Shown: piece by piece, positions 25,865-34,526 of the stretch
How the letters are laid out: every line of letters starts with the position of its first letter
How positions within the stretch are numbered: the first letter of the stretch is position 1
Assembly: GCF_040267705.1 (NCBI RefSeq)
Contig: NZ_CP158374.1
Span: 1,240,001-1,304,000, forward strand
Direction of reading: 5' to 3'
DNA length: 64,000 bases
DNA from: Agromyces sp. G08B096
GTDB taxonomy: Bacteria > Actinomycetota > Actinomycetes > Actinomycetales > Microbacteriaceae
Made by a program: the position numbers and the translations under genes
Notes under the pieces: generated by a model
Database searches by the model: none
The model's input: the letters and a program-made list of their open reading frames with translations, nothing else
Told to the model about the DNA's origin: nothing

Positions 25865-26173
25865 TCAGCGCGCGACGGCCGCGCCGGGGCGCGACAGGCG
25901 CTCGAAGAGCGCGGCATCCGCCCGCTCGCGACGCGGCCCGATGAGGAGCACGGATGCCACGACCGCCGCGCCAGCGGCGACGAGGGAGACGACCCAGATC
26001 CAGCCGCCGTCCCAGGCCCAGCCGAGCCAGGTGAGGCCCACCCACACGACGGCGGCCACGGCCGCCCCGATGGCCGGCACGAGCACGCTGCCGTACGTCT
26101 GCCGGCGCGGCAGCGTGTAGCGCGCGATGGCGCCGAGGATCGCGCCGCCGAGCGTCACGAACAGCAGTTCCAT
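25865..26173 (-). CDS. Small membrane protein of unknown function
   Basis: 102 residues with three hydrophobic helices (LLFVTLGGAILGAIARYTL, VLVPAIGAAVAAVVWVGLTWLGW, WVVSLVAAGAAVVASVLLIG) and a short basic C-terminus. I recognise no named family. The ATG overlaps the last base of the DUF3107 stop codon, so it is translationally coupled to that gene. Coupling and membrane character suggest an accessory protein, but nothing indicates its activity. Confidence 0.72.
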   Translation of the reverse strand: MELLFVTLGGAILGAIARYTLPRRQTYGSVLVPAIGAAVAAVVWVGLTWLGWAWDGGWIWVVSLVAAGAAVVASVLLIGPRRERADAALFERLSRPGAAVAR

Positions 26174-26397
26174 CAGGCGACGAACCCGATGCGGCGGGAT
26201 TCCTCCGAGCCGATCTCGATGTAGGCGAGCGCCGCGGCGGGCACCACGTAGACCGTGCCCTTGTCATCGGCGAGCTTGAGCAGCGAGGACTGCCCCGAGA
26301 GCGCGGCCTCGACGGCCTGCTGGATCTCGGCGGCCGTCTGGGACGACTCGAACCCGAGTTCACGAGGGGAGTTCTGGATGCCGATGCGAACGTCCAC
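26173..26397 (-). CDS. DUF3107 domain-containing protein
   Basis: 74 residues, GTG start with AGAAAGG ribosome site 6 nt upstream. MDVRIGIQNSPRELGFES and FVVPAAALAYIEIG are the recognisable DUF3107 core (mycobacterial TB9.4/Rv3208A type), a small ATP-binding-like protein of unknown role, encoded next to DNA-repair genes across actinobacteria. It is divergent from adnA, with 92 bp between starts. Confidence 0.9.
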   Translation of the reverse strand: MDVRIGIQNSPRELGFESSQTAAEIQQAVEAALSGQSSLLKLADDKGTVYVVPAAALAYIEIGSEESRRIGFVA

Positions 26398-26477
26398 GAT
26401 GCGCCTTTCTGTCGTGCTTGCAACACTATGGCACGCCCGATGGGAGCGTCCCGCCGTTCACTGTCGGCAGAACGGGT

Positions 26478-26483
26478 TAGCGT
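26478..26483 (+). promoter_or_regulatory. -10 element of leaderless adnAB promoter
   Basis: TAGCGT, six bases (GACGGC), then ATG 26490. Confidence 0.6.
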
Positions 26484-26489
26484 GACGGC

Positions 26490-29400
26490 ATGCCCCGCAC
26501 CACCCCGTCGCTCGAGCTCGCCGCTGGCGCTCCCGACCGCGCCGCGCAGCCTGCGTCGGCCCTCGCCCGCGCCGACGTCGATCCGGCCCGGGCACACGTG
26601 CTCGGGCTGCCCGACGGCGTCTCGGCCGCGGTGTTCGGCGCCCCCGGCTCGGGCAAGACCTCGCTCGCCGTCGAGCTCGTCGCCGACCGCGTCGAGCGGC
26701 GCGGCTACGACGTCGACGAGGTGCTCGTGGTCTCGGCGAGCCGGGCCACCGCGACCGCGCTCCGAGACCGCATCGCCGTCCGTCTCGGCGTCACCACGCG
26801 CGGCCCCATGGCGCGCACCGCGAACTCGATCGCCTTCCAGCTCGTGCGGGCGCGCACGGGTCGCCCCGTGACGCTCCTGACGGGCGCCGAGCACGACCAG
26901 CTCATCGGCGAGCTGCTCGAGGCTGCGGCCGCCGACGGCGGCGGGCCCGCCTGGCCCGACCCCCTCGGCGACGACGTCCGGCGGCTGCGGGGATTCCGCT
27001 CGGAGCTCCGCGAGCTCGTCATGCGGGCCGTGGAGCACGGCGCCGACGGGCCGGCGCTCCGAACGCTCGGGCAGGCGGCCGGGCGGCCCGAGTGGGTGGC
27101 GGCCGGCGACTTCCTCGACGAGTACGCCGAGGTGAAGGAGCTCGTGCGGGGCGCGCAGTACGACTCGGCCGAGCTCGGCGCGTACGCGGCCGCGATCCTC
27201 GCCGAGTCGGCGGCGGGCGACCCCGAGGCCGAGCTGGCGCTCGGCACCCTCGCGAAGCTCAGGCTCGTCGTCGTCGACGACGCGCAGGAGGCGACGCAGG
27301 CCACCGCCGCGCTGCTCGCCGGATTCGCCGCGCGCGGGGTCGCGGTCATCGCGCTCGGCGACCCCGACATCGCCGGCAACGGCTTCCGCGGCGGGCGCCC
27401 CGAGCTGCTCGGCTCGCTCGGCGCCATGCTCGGCGGACGCGCCGTCGAGCGCATCGACCTCGGCGTGCGCCACCGCGGGCGGCCGGCGCTGCACGCGCTC
27501 GTCGCCGAGGTGACGAGCCGCATCGGCGTCGCCCTCGGCGGCAGCCACCGCGCGGCCGCCGGGCTGAGCGACGCCGTCGCCGGCGCGAAGCCCCACGACG
27601 ACGACCCGCTCGCACCCATCCTCGGCATCGAGGCGCCGTCGCACGCGGCCGAGTGCCAGTCGATCGCCGCGCTCCTCCGGGAGCGGCACCTGCTCGGAGG
27701 CATCCCGTGGTCGTCGATGGCGGTCGTGCTGCGCTCCGGCGGCGACGTGCCCGCGTTCGAACGCGCCCTCGCGCTCGCCGACGTGCCGACCGCGGGTGCC
27801 GTCGCCCGGATGCCGCTCCGCGACGCGCCCGTCGCGGCGGCGCTGCTGCGCGCCGCATCGCTCGCCCTCGGCCGCGACGAGCTCACCGGGCCGCTCGCGG
27901 TCGACCTGCTCACGGGTCCGCTCGGTCGCCTCGACGCGGTGGGGCTGCGCCGCCTGCGGCTGGCGCTCCGGCACGAAGAGCTCGCCGCGGGCGGCGACCG
28001 CACCGCCGACGAACTGCTCGTCGATGCGCTCGACGCACCCGGCGGGTTCGAGACCATCGACGCCGCGCCCGCGCGGCGGGCGGGCCGGCTGGCGAAGCTG
28101 CTCGCCGCGGCGAGAGGCGTCGCGACCCGCGGCGGCACCATCGAAGAGGTGCTGTGGGCGCTCTGGGACGGCAGCGGGCTGGCCTCGGAGTGGGGCGCGC
28201 AGTCCACCGGCACGGGGGTGCTCGCCGAGGAGGCGAACCGATCCCTCGACGCGGCGGTCGCGCTCTTCGCCGCGGCGCAGCGGTTCGTGGAGCGCTCGCC
28301 GGGCGCGCCGCCCGCTCGGTTCGTCGACGAGGTGCTCGCGAGCGAACTGCCCGAAGACTCGCTCGCACCGCAGCGCACCGCCGAGACGGTCTTCGTCGGC
28401 ACGCCCTCGGCCCTCGTCGGGCGGGAGTTCGACGTCGTGGTCGTCGCGGGCCTGCAGGAGGGCGTCTGGCCGAACCTGCGGCCGCGCGGCACGCTGCTGC
28501 ACGCGGCGCTGCTGCCGCGCGCCATCGCCGCCTGGCGTTCCGGCGAGCCGATGCCAACCCCCGACACGGCCGCCGAGGCGCGTGCCTCGGTCCGGAGCGA
28601 CGAACTGCGCCTGTTCGCGCTCGCGATCTCGCGAGCCAGGCGCCAGCTGGTGCTCGCCTGCACGGCGAACGACGACGAGCAGCCGTCGGTGCTCATGGGA
28701 TACGCCCCGCAGCGCATCCGGCCCTCGCGGCGGCGGCCGCTGCACCTGCGCGGCCTCGTCGGAGCGCTCCGGCGCGAGGCCGTCGATGCGGGGTCCGGCG
28801 AAGCGGCGGCCGCGCTCGCGCTGCTGGCCGAAGCCGGCGTCCCCGGTGCGCATCCCGACGAGTGGTACGGCCTCCGCGAGCCGTCGACCACGGTGCCGCT
28901 CGTCGACCTCGACCACGACCCCGAGGCCGTGGTCGACGTGTCGCCCTCGCAGATCGACCGGGCCGAGGAGTCGCCGCTCGGCTGGTTCGTCGACCACATC
29001 GCCTCGCCGCCCTCGGGCCTCGCCGCCTCGATCGGCACGATCGTGCACGCCGTCGTCGAAGCCGCGGGCGCGCGCACCGACGGCGACATCGGCGTCGAGA
29101 CGCTCTGGGCCGACGTCGAGGCGAGGCTCGAGACCCTGCGGTTCGAGGCCGGATGGGTCGCCGAGCGCGAGCGGCGCGGCGCGCGGCGGATGACCGAGGG
29201 CGCTGCCGGATACCTCGCCGCCTTCGCCGACGACGGCAAGGTCCTGCTCGGCGCCGAGGGCCGGTTCACCCTCGTCGCCGGACGTGCGCGGCTCACCGGC
29301 ACCATCGACCGCGTCGAGGCCTCGCCCGACGGCACGACCGTCATCGTCGACCTGAAGACCGGTTCGCGGCCGCCGACGGGTCCCGAGACCGCCGGGCATC

Positions 29401-29693
29401 CGCAGCTCGCGGCGTACCAGCTCGCGGCGCGGGGCGGCGTGGTGCCGAACGCCGGGCGGCTCGGCGGCGCGAAGCTCGTCTACGTCGCGAAGCCCGCCGG
29501 TGGCGCCGCGTACACCGAGCGCGCGCAGCAGCCCTTCGACGACGAGGCCGAGGCGGAGTTCCGCGGCCGGCTCGACGCGGTCGCGCGCACCATGGCGGGC
29601 TCGAGCTTCGAGACCTCGGCCGAGCTGCCGTTCCGGTCGCGCTTCGCGGGCTGGCACTACCGCGTGCAGATCGTGCCGGCGGTGTCGGCATGA
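26490..29693 (+). CDS. adnA: DNA helicase-nuclease subunit AdnA (UvrD/AddB-like with RecB nuclease domain)
   Basis: 1067 residues. UvrD-like motor with Walker A GAPGSGKT (50-57) and motif Ia VVSASRATATALRDR; motif II is VVVDDAQEAT, motif III-like VIALGDPDIAGNGFRGG, and motif VI SRARRQLVLACT. The C-terminal PD-(D/E)XK RecB-type nuclease shows IVHAVVEAA, VIVDLKTGS near residue 953, and PQLAAYQLAA. With AdnB it forms the heterodimeric DNA-end resection machine known from mycobacteria (Rv3202c/Rv3201c) that replaces RecBCD/AddAB in recombinational repair. The stop overlaps the adnB start in ATGA. Confidence 0.88.
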   Translation: MPRTTPSLELAAGAPDRAAQPASALARADVDPARAHVLGLPDGVSAAVFGAPGSGKTSLAVELVADRVERRGYDVDEVLVVSASRATATALRDRIAVRLGVTTRGPMARTANSIAFQLVRARTGRPVTLLTGAEHDQLIGELLEAAAADGGGPAWPDPLGDDVRRLRGFRSELRELVMRAVEHGADGPALRTLGQAAGRPEWVAAGDFLDEYAEVKELVRGAQYDSAELGAYAAAILAESAAGDPEAELALGTLAKLRLVVVDDAQEATQATAALLAGFAARGVAVIALGDPDIAGNGFRGGRPELLGSLGAMLGGRAVERIDLGVRHRGRPALHALVAEVTSRIGVALGGSHRAAAGLSDAVAGAKPHDDDPLAPILGIEAPSHAAECQSIAALLRERHLLGGIPWSSMAVVLRSGGDVPAFERALALADVPTAGAVARMPLRDAPVAAALLRAASLALGRDELTGPLAVDLLTGPLGRLDAVGLRRLRLALRHEELAAGGDRTADELLVDALDAPGGFETIDAAPARRAGRLAKLLAAARGVATRGGTIEEVLWALWDGSGLASEWGAQSTGTGVLAEEANRSLDAAVALFAAAQRFVERSPGAPPARFVDEVLASELPEDSLAPQRTAETVFVGTPSALVGREFDVVVVAGLQEGVWPNLRPRGTLLHAALLPRAIAAWRSGEPMPTPDTAAEARASVRSDELRLFALAISRARRQLVLACTANDDEQPSVLMGYAPQRIRPSRRRPLHLRGLVGALRREAVDAGSGEAAAALALLAEAGVPGAHPDEWYGLREPSTTVPLVDLDHDPEAVVDVSPSQIDRAEESPLGWFVDHIASPPSGLAASIGTIVHAVVEAAGARTDGDIGVETLWADVEARLETLRFEAGWVAERERRGARRMTEGAAGYLAAFADDGKVLLGAEGRFTLVAGRARLTGTIDRVEASPDGTTVIVDLKTGSRPPTGPETAGHPQLAAYQLAARGGVVPNAGRLGGAKLVYVAKPAGGAAYTERAQQPFDDEAEAEFRGRLDAVARTMAGSSFETSAELPFRSRFAGWHYRVQIVPAVSA

Positions 29694-32600
29694 CCGCCCG
29701 CGCCATCGCCGCGGCCGAGATCGCCGACCGGCTCGGACTGCACGCCCCGACGCCCGAGCAGCGCGCCGTGATCGAGGCCGACCCGACGGGGCGTCACCTC
29801 GTCGTCGCGGGTGCGGGCAGTGGCAAGACCGAGACCATGGCCAACCGCGTGGTGTGGCTGCTCGCCAACGGCCACGTCGACGTGCCCGAGGTACTCGGCC
29901 TCACCTTCACCCGCAAGGCCGCCGGCGAGCTCGCCGACCGCATTCGCGAGCGGGTGGCGCAGCTCGTCGCCGGCGGCATCGCCGACCTCGACCTCGACCC
30001 GCTGGAAGCGGCCTCGGTCGGCACCTACCACTCCTTCGCGAGCGCGATCTACCGCGAGCACGCGCTGCTCATCGGCCGCGAACCCGACGCGGCCGTGCTC
30101 GGCGAGGCATCCGCCTGGCAGCTCGCGCGCCAGGTGGCCGCCTCGTCGTCCGACCCTCGGCTCATCGAGCTCGACCTCTCGCTCGACCGGGTGACCGCGG
30201 CCGTCCTCTCGCTGAGCCGCGCGCTCGCCGAGAACGTCGCCGACGCGCGCGACGTGCGCGCGTGGACCCGCGATTTCCTCGCGATGGCCGATCTGCCCAT
30301 CGGGCGGCCGCGGAAGCGCACGCCCTTCGAGTCGTTCACGAAGGCGCTCGGCGTCGTCGACGCGCTGCCGCCCCTCCTCGAGCTCGCCGACGCCTACGCT
30401 GCGGCCAAACGCGAGCGCGGCTACGTCGAGTTCTCCGACCAGGTGGCGCTCGCGCTCACGATCTGCGAGGGGCATCCCGAGGTCGTCGCGGGGTACCGCG
30501 AACGGTACCGCTCGGTGCTGCTCGACGAGTATCAAGACACCTCGGTGGTGCAGACGCGGCTGCTCGCGGTGCTCTTCGGCGGCACCGCGGTCATGGCCGT
30601 CGGCGACCCCGACCAGTCGATCTACGGCTGGCGGGGCGCGAGCGCGGCGAACCTGGCCCGCTTCGGCCGCGACTTCGGCGGCGACGCCGGCGCTTCGGTG
30701 TTCGACCTGTCGACGAGCTGGCGGAACCCGCGGATCGTGCTCGACGCGGCGAACGCGCTCATCGCGCCGCTCGATTCGGGCGTGGCCAAGGCGCCCCTCG
30801 GCGCCTCGCCGTTCGCCGGGGCGGGCCGGCTGGAGGTGGCCTGGCACGAGACCATCGACGAGGAGGCCGCCCACGTTGCCGACTGGTTCGCCGCCCGCGT
30901 GCTCGGCCGGGGCGACGCGGCTCCCACCGGGGCCCTGCTGTGCCGGACGTTCGCGAACGTCGGCGTGTTCGCCCACGCCCTCCGCGAGCGAGGCGTGCCG
31001 GTGCACATCCTCGGCATCGCCGGCCTCCTCGATCAGCCCGTCATCGCGGATCTCGTGTGCGCGCTCCGCGTCCTGCACGACCCCACCGCCGGAGCCGAGC
31101 TCATCCGGCTGCTCGCTGGTGCCAGATGGCGTATCGGGGCGGCCGATCTCGCCGCACTCCGCGGGCTGGCGCGCTGGCTCGCCGAGCGCGACGCGGCCAG
31201 TCGGCGCCTCGAACCCGACGTGCGCCGCGGCATCCGGGATTCGATCGCGCCCGAGGAGTCGCCGTCGATCGTCGACGCCCTCGACATGCTCACCTCGACG
31301 CCCGACGAGCATCGCGCGCTCGCCGGGTTCAGCGCGGCCGGCCTCGCTCGCCTGCGGCGCGCGGGCGCCCAGCTGCAGTCGCTCCGGCGTCGCGCGGGGC
31401 TCGGCCTGGTGGACTTCGTCGCGCTCGTCCAGCAGGAGCTGGTGCTCGACATCGAGGTCGACGCGAACGGCGACCAGCCGCTCGGCCGGCCGAGCCTCGA
31501 GGCGTTCGACGATCTGCTCTCGGGTTTCGTCGAGGTCTCGGAGCAGCCCACGCTCGGCGCGTTCCTCGGCTGGCTGACCGAGGCCGAGCAGCGCGACCGT
31601 CTGGCGCCCCGCCAGGACGAGCCCGAGCCCGGTGCCGTGCAGGTCCTCACGATCCACGGGTCGAAGGGACTCGAGTGGGACGTGGTCGCGATCCCGCGGC
31701 TGGTCGACGACGAGCTGCCGGCGAAGCCGCGGACGACGGCCGGATGGCTCGCGGTCGGCGAGCTTCCGAACGACTTCAAGGGCGACCGCGACGAACTGCC
31801 CGAGCTGATGTGGCGGGGGTCGCAGTCGCAGCACGAGTTCGATGAGGCGATGACCGCCTTCCGGGCCGAGAACGCGGCACGCGACGCGGAGGAGGAGCGG
31901 CGCCTCGCCTACGTCGCGGTCACCCGCACGCGCGACGAGCTGCTGCTCACCGGCTCGTGGTGGGCGACGCAGAAGACGCCTCGGCAGCCGAGCCCGTACC
32001 TGCGCGAGCTCGTCCAGGCGGGCATCGTCTCAGGCGAGGCGCTCCCCGCGGCATCCGCGTTCGAGCAGAACCCGCTCGCCGAGCGCAGCTCGACGGTGGT
32101 CTGGCCGCTCGACCCGCTGGGCCCGCGCCGGCCACGGGTCGAGGCCGCCGCGGATGCGGTGCGGCGTGCCGCCGAACGGCCGACGGGGGCGGGCATCGGC
32201 CCGGCGCTCCGAGCCGAGCTCGACCTGCTGCTCGAAGAACGCCGTCGCCGGCTTGCGGGTCCCGACGCGCCGGCGATCCCCGTGCGCGTGCCCGCATCGA
32301 GGTTCAAGGACTACGTCGACGATCCGGCGGCCGTCGCCGAGCAGTTGCGGCGGCCCATGCCGCAGCGGCCGTTCCGGGCCACCCGTATCGGCACGCTCTT
32401 CCACCGCTGGGTCGAGCACCGGGCGACCGGCGAGGGGGACGCCGAGTCCATCGACGCGCTCGATGGCGTGCCGCTGGATGAGCTCGCCTGGGCGGACGAC
32501 GCGGTGGGCGCCGCCGATGAGCGGCTGCCGGATCCGGCGCCCGAACGACTCAGGGAGCTCCAGGCGACGTTCGAGGCGTCGCCGTGGGGCGGGCTGCGGC

Positions 32601-33055
32601 CGTCGGCCGTCGAGCTCGAGCTGCACCTGCCGCTCGGCGCGCACGTGTTCGTCTGCAAGCTCGACGCGGTGTACGAGATCGCGCCCGATTCGGAGCTGGG
32701 CGCGGCGGGCATCCGGGCCCAGGTCGTCGACTGGAAGACCGGCAAGGCTCCGCGCGACGCCCGCGACCTCGAACTGAAGCAGACGCAGCTGGCCCTGTAC
32801 CGGCTCGCGTACTCGACGTGGTCGGGCCTGCCAGTCGAGGCGATCGACGCGTGCTTCTACTTCGTGGAGGACGACCGGGTCATCCGTCCGGGCGAGCTCT
32901 CCGACGAGGCCGCGCTTCGTGCGGCATGGGCGGCTGCGGTCTCCGACGGCACGGTCGAGTCCGAAGACCGGCACCGCGGAATGCGCCACGACTCGGCCGC
33001 GCGCGCCGTCGGCGCCGCGGGCGGGCCGGGCGCGAGCGCCCAGAGCGTCGGCTGA
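29690..33055 (+). CDS. adnB: DNA helicase-nuclease subunit AdnB (UvrD helicase with RecB nuclease domain)
   Basis: 1121 residues from ATG 29690, overlapping adnA by 4 nt. Complete SF1A motor: Walker A AGAGSGKTETM (about 42-52), Ia LTFTRKAAGEL, DEYQDTSVVQ (motif II), GDPDQSIYGWRGA (III), LTIHGSKGLEWD (V) and YVAVTRTRDELLL (VI). C-terminal nuclease: GTLFHRWVEH, AQVVDWKTGKAP near residue 1012 and QTQLALYRLAYS. In the mycobacterial complex AdnB is the leading ATP-driven motor. The frame is open for a long way upstream inside adnA, but start overlap and motif positions fix the ATG. Confidence 0.9.
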   Translation: MTARAIAAAEIADRLGLHAPTPEQRAVIEADPTGRHLVVAGAGSGKTETMANRVVWLLANGHVDVPEVLGLTFTRKAAGELADRIRERVAQLVAGGIADLDLDPLEAASVGTYHSFASAIYREHALLIGREPDAAVLGEASAWQLARQVAASSSDPRLIELDLSLDRVTAAVLSLSRALAENVADARDVRAWTRDFLAMADLPIGRPRKRTPFESFTKALGVVDALPPLLELADAYAAAKRERGYVEFSDQVALALTICEGHPEVVAGYRERYRSVLLDEYQDTSVVQTRLLAVLFGGTAVMAVGDPDQSIYGWRGASAANLARFGRDFGGDAGASVFDLSTSWRNPRIVLDAANALIAPLDSGVAKAPLGASPFAGAGRLEVAWHETIDEEAAHVADWFAARVLGRGDAAPTGALLCRTFANVGVFAHALRERGVPVHILGIAGLLDQPVIADLVCALRVLHDPTAGAELIRLLAGARWRIGAADLAALRGLARWLAERDAASRRLEPDVRRGIRDSIAPEESPSIVDALDMLTSTPDEHRALAGFSAAGLARLRRAGAQLQSLRRRAGLGLVDFVALVQQELVLDIEVDANGDQPLGRPSLEAFDDLLSGFVEVSEQPTLGAFLGWLTEAEQRDRLAPRQDEPEPGAVQVLTIHGSKGLEWDVVAIPRLVDDELPAKPRTTAGWLAVGELPNDFKGDRDELPELMWRGSQSQHEFDEAMTAFRAENAARDAEEERRLAYVAVTRTRDELLLTGSWWATQKTPRQPSPYLRELVQAGIVSGEALPAASAFEQNPLAERSSTVVWPLDPLGPRRPRVEAAADAVRRAAERPTGAGIGPALRAELDLLLEERRRRLAGPDAPAIPVRVPASRFKDYVDDPAAVAEQLRRPMPQRPFRATRIGTLFHRWVEHRATGEGDAESIDALDGVPLDELAWADDAVGAADERLPDPAPERLRELQATFEASPWGGLRPSAVELELHLPLGAHVFVCKLDAVYEIAPDSELGAAGIRAQVVDWKTGKAPRDARDLELKQTQLALYRLAYSTWSGLPVEAIDACFYFVEDDRVIRPGELSDEAALRAAWAAAVSDGTVESEDRHRGMRHDSAARAVGAAGGPGASAQSVG

Positions 33056-33081
33056 GGCGCGCAGAGCCTCGGCTGAGGCGC
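33041..33081. repeat. 20-bp near-perfect tandem duplication spanning the adnB stop codon
   Basis: 33041-33060 (with TGA 33053-33055) is repeated at 33062-33081 with 19 of 20 bases identical; the copied TGA is in the same frame. Confidence 0.9.
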
Positions 33082-33095
33082 CGCGAGCGGAGGAC

Positions 33096-34433
33096 TCAGC
33101 TGCCGGATGCCGCGGCCGACGGCCCCCGGCCTTCCCCGGAGGCGCGACCGTCGCCCTGGCGCGCGGAACCGCCGGTCGCGTCGCGGTCGCGGTCGCCCGT
33201 CGCCGCGTCTCCGCGGTCGGCATCGCCGCCGGCGTCCTCCGAGCGCGCCGGGTCGTCCGCCCCGGTCACCGCGCCGGGAGGTGCGTCGCCGTCGCGCGGC
33301 GCCGCGTCGCCCCAGTCGCTGAGGTCGAGCGGGATGGGCGCGGTGAGATCGCCGACGGGCGCCTCATCGCCGACGCGCTGCAGGTCGGAGAAGTCGTAGG
33401 CGTCGGTGAGAAGGGCGCCGCCCGCCTCGCGCGGCACGTGATCGCGCGGTGTCTCGTCGAGCAGCCGCTCGACGTCGCCCACGGTGAGGATCGGCCCGGT
33501 CTCGGCCGCGAGCGGCTCGCTCGACTGGTCGTGCACGCTCGAGACGAGGCCGTCGAGGAGGCCGACGGCGTCGGCGATGATCGTGTCGTCGTGCGTGTCG
33601 ACGCCGTGCAACAGCCAGCGTGCGAGCTCGAGCTCGGCGTGGAGCAGCGCGCGACGGGGCAGGTGCTCATCGGCGCCGCCGTCACGGGCGACGAGGTAGG
33701 CCTCGAGCGCCCGGTCGGCTGCGGCGCCGCGCGAGGTGAGCAACCAGTGCAGGTCTTGAGCCGGGTCGCCGACCGCGAGCTGCGACCAGCCGATGATGCC
33801 GGTCACGTGTTCCCCGGCCACGAGGATGGAGTCGGCGCTGAGCGACCCGTTCACGACGGTCGGCTCGAAGCGCCAGAGCGCCGCGTCGTCGGCCGCCTGC
33901 TCCCAGCGGCGCAGCAGCGCCGCGGGGAGTCTGCCCGTGTCGGCCGCGCGGCCGATCAGCGCGATCGCGTCGTCGCGGCACTCGGCCGCCGAGCGGCGCG
34001 GCAGCCCGGCGTCGGCCACGAACCCGCTCGGCAACGCGTGGATCGCGGCGACGGCGAGGCCGACGGACTCGGCGAGCCGGGATTCGGCCGTGAGCTCGTC
34101 AGCGCTCCGGGCGTCGCCCGGCACGTATTCCGTGACGACGGCGCGGGTGCCGTCGATGGGCGCCTGGCCGACGAAGTCGGGCACGTCGAAGGGCAGCCGC
34201 GACCGGATGCCGGGGGTCAGCGCGCGCAGCGCGACGAGGTCGGCGGATTGCTCCGTCTCGGCCGCCTGCGAGCGCGGCACGCGGATCACGAGGTGGCGCC
34301 CGTCGGCGTCGCGGAGCAGTACGGCGTCGAACCCGCCCTGCGCCCCGCGGGTGTGCGGGGCCGCGGCCCGCACCTCCAGTCCGGGCACCGCCGCCGTGGC
34401 CAACGCGGCTAGAGTGAGAGGGGGTCTGGCCAT
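33096..34433 (-). CDS. Phosphotransferase-fold protein lacking catalytic residues (likely pseudokinase)
   Basis: 445 residues from ATG 34433. The N-terminal ~330 residues follow the aminoglycoside/macrolide phosphotransferase fold: HLVIRVPRS, TEYVPGD, VAAIHALP, and VGDPAQDLHWLL. But the catalytic loop, normally HGDxxxxN, reads NGSLSADS (195-202), and the metal-binding DW that follows is GW (IIGW, 213-216). Key Asp, His and Asn residues are all gone, so phosphotransfer by the normal mechanism is unlikely. The last ~110 residues are an Asp/Gly/Arg/Ala-rich disordered tail. It lies between adnB (convergent) and nudC (divergent) and is predicted to be leaderless. Confidence 0.78.
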   Translation of the reverse strand: MARPPLTLAALATAAVPGLEVRAAAPHTRGAQGGFDAVLLRDADGRHLVIRVPRSQAAETEQSADLVALRALTPGIRSRLPFDVPDFVGQAPIDGTRAVVTEYVPGDARSADELTAESRLAESVGLAVAAIHALPSGFVADAGLPRRSAAECRDDAIALIGRAADTGRLPAALLRRWEQAADDAALWRFEPTVVNGSLSADSILVAGEHVTGIIGWSQLAVGDPAQDLHWLLTSRGAAADRALEAYLVARDGGADEHLPRRALLHAELELARWLLHGVDTHDDTIIADAVGLLDGLVSSVHDQSSEPLAAETGPILTVGDVERLLDETPRDHVPREAGGALLTDAYDFSDLQRVGDEAPVGDLTAPIPLDLSDWGDAAPRDGDAPPGAVTGADDPARSEDAGGDADRGDAATGDRDRDATGGSARQGDGRASGEGRGPSAAASGS

Positions 34434-34440
34434 GGCACAC

Positions 34441-34446
34441 AGCTTA
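34441..34446 (-). promoter_or_regulatory. -10 element of leaderless phosphotransferase-like gene promoter
   Basis: TAAGCT on the minus strand, seven bases (GTGTGCC), then ATG 34433. Confidence 0.6.
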
Positions 34447-34526
34447 AGCAGGCATCCTCGCCCGAGCGGCGACCGCCACGCCTTCCCGCCGACTCCGTCA
34501 GAGCCGCGTCGAGAGGTGGATGTTGC

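Noticed and set aside
27092..29689. Upstream extension of the adnB frame through adnA (about 860 extra codons)
   Set aside because: Arg-rich shadow of adnA; the ATGA overlap and position of Walker A fix the adnB start at 29690.
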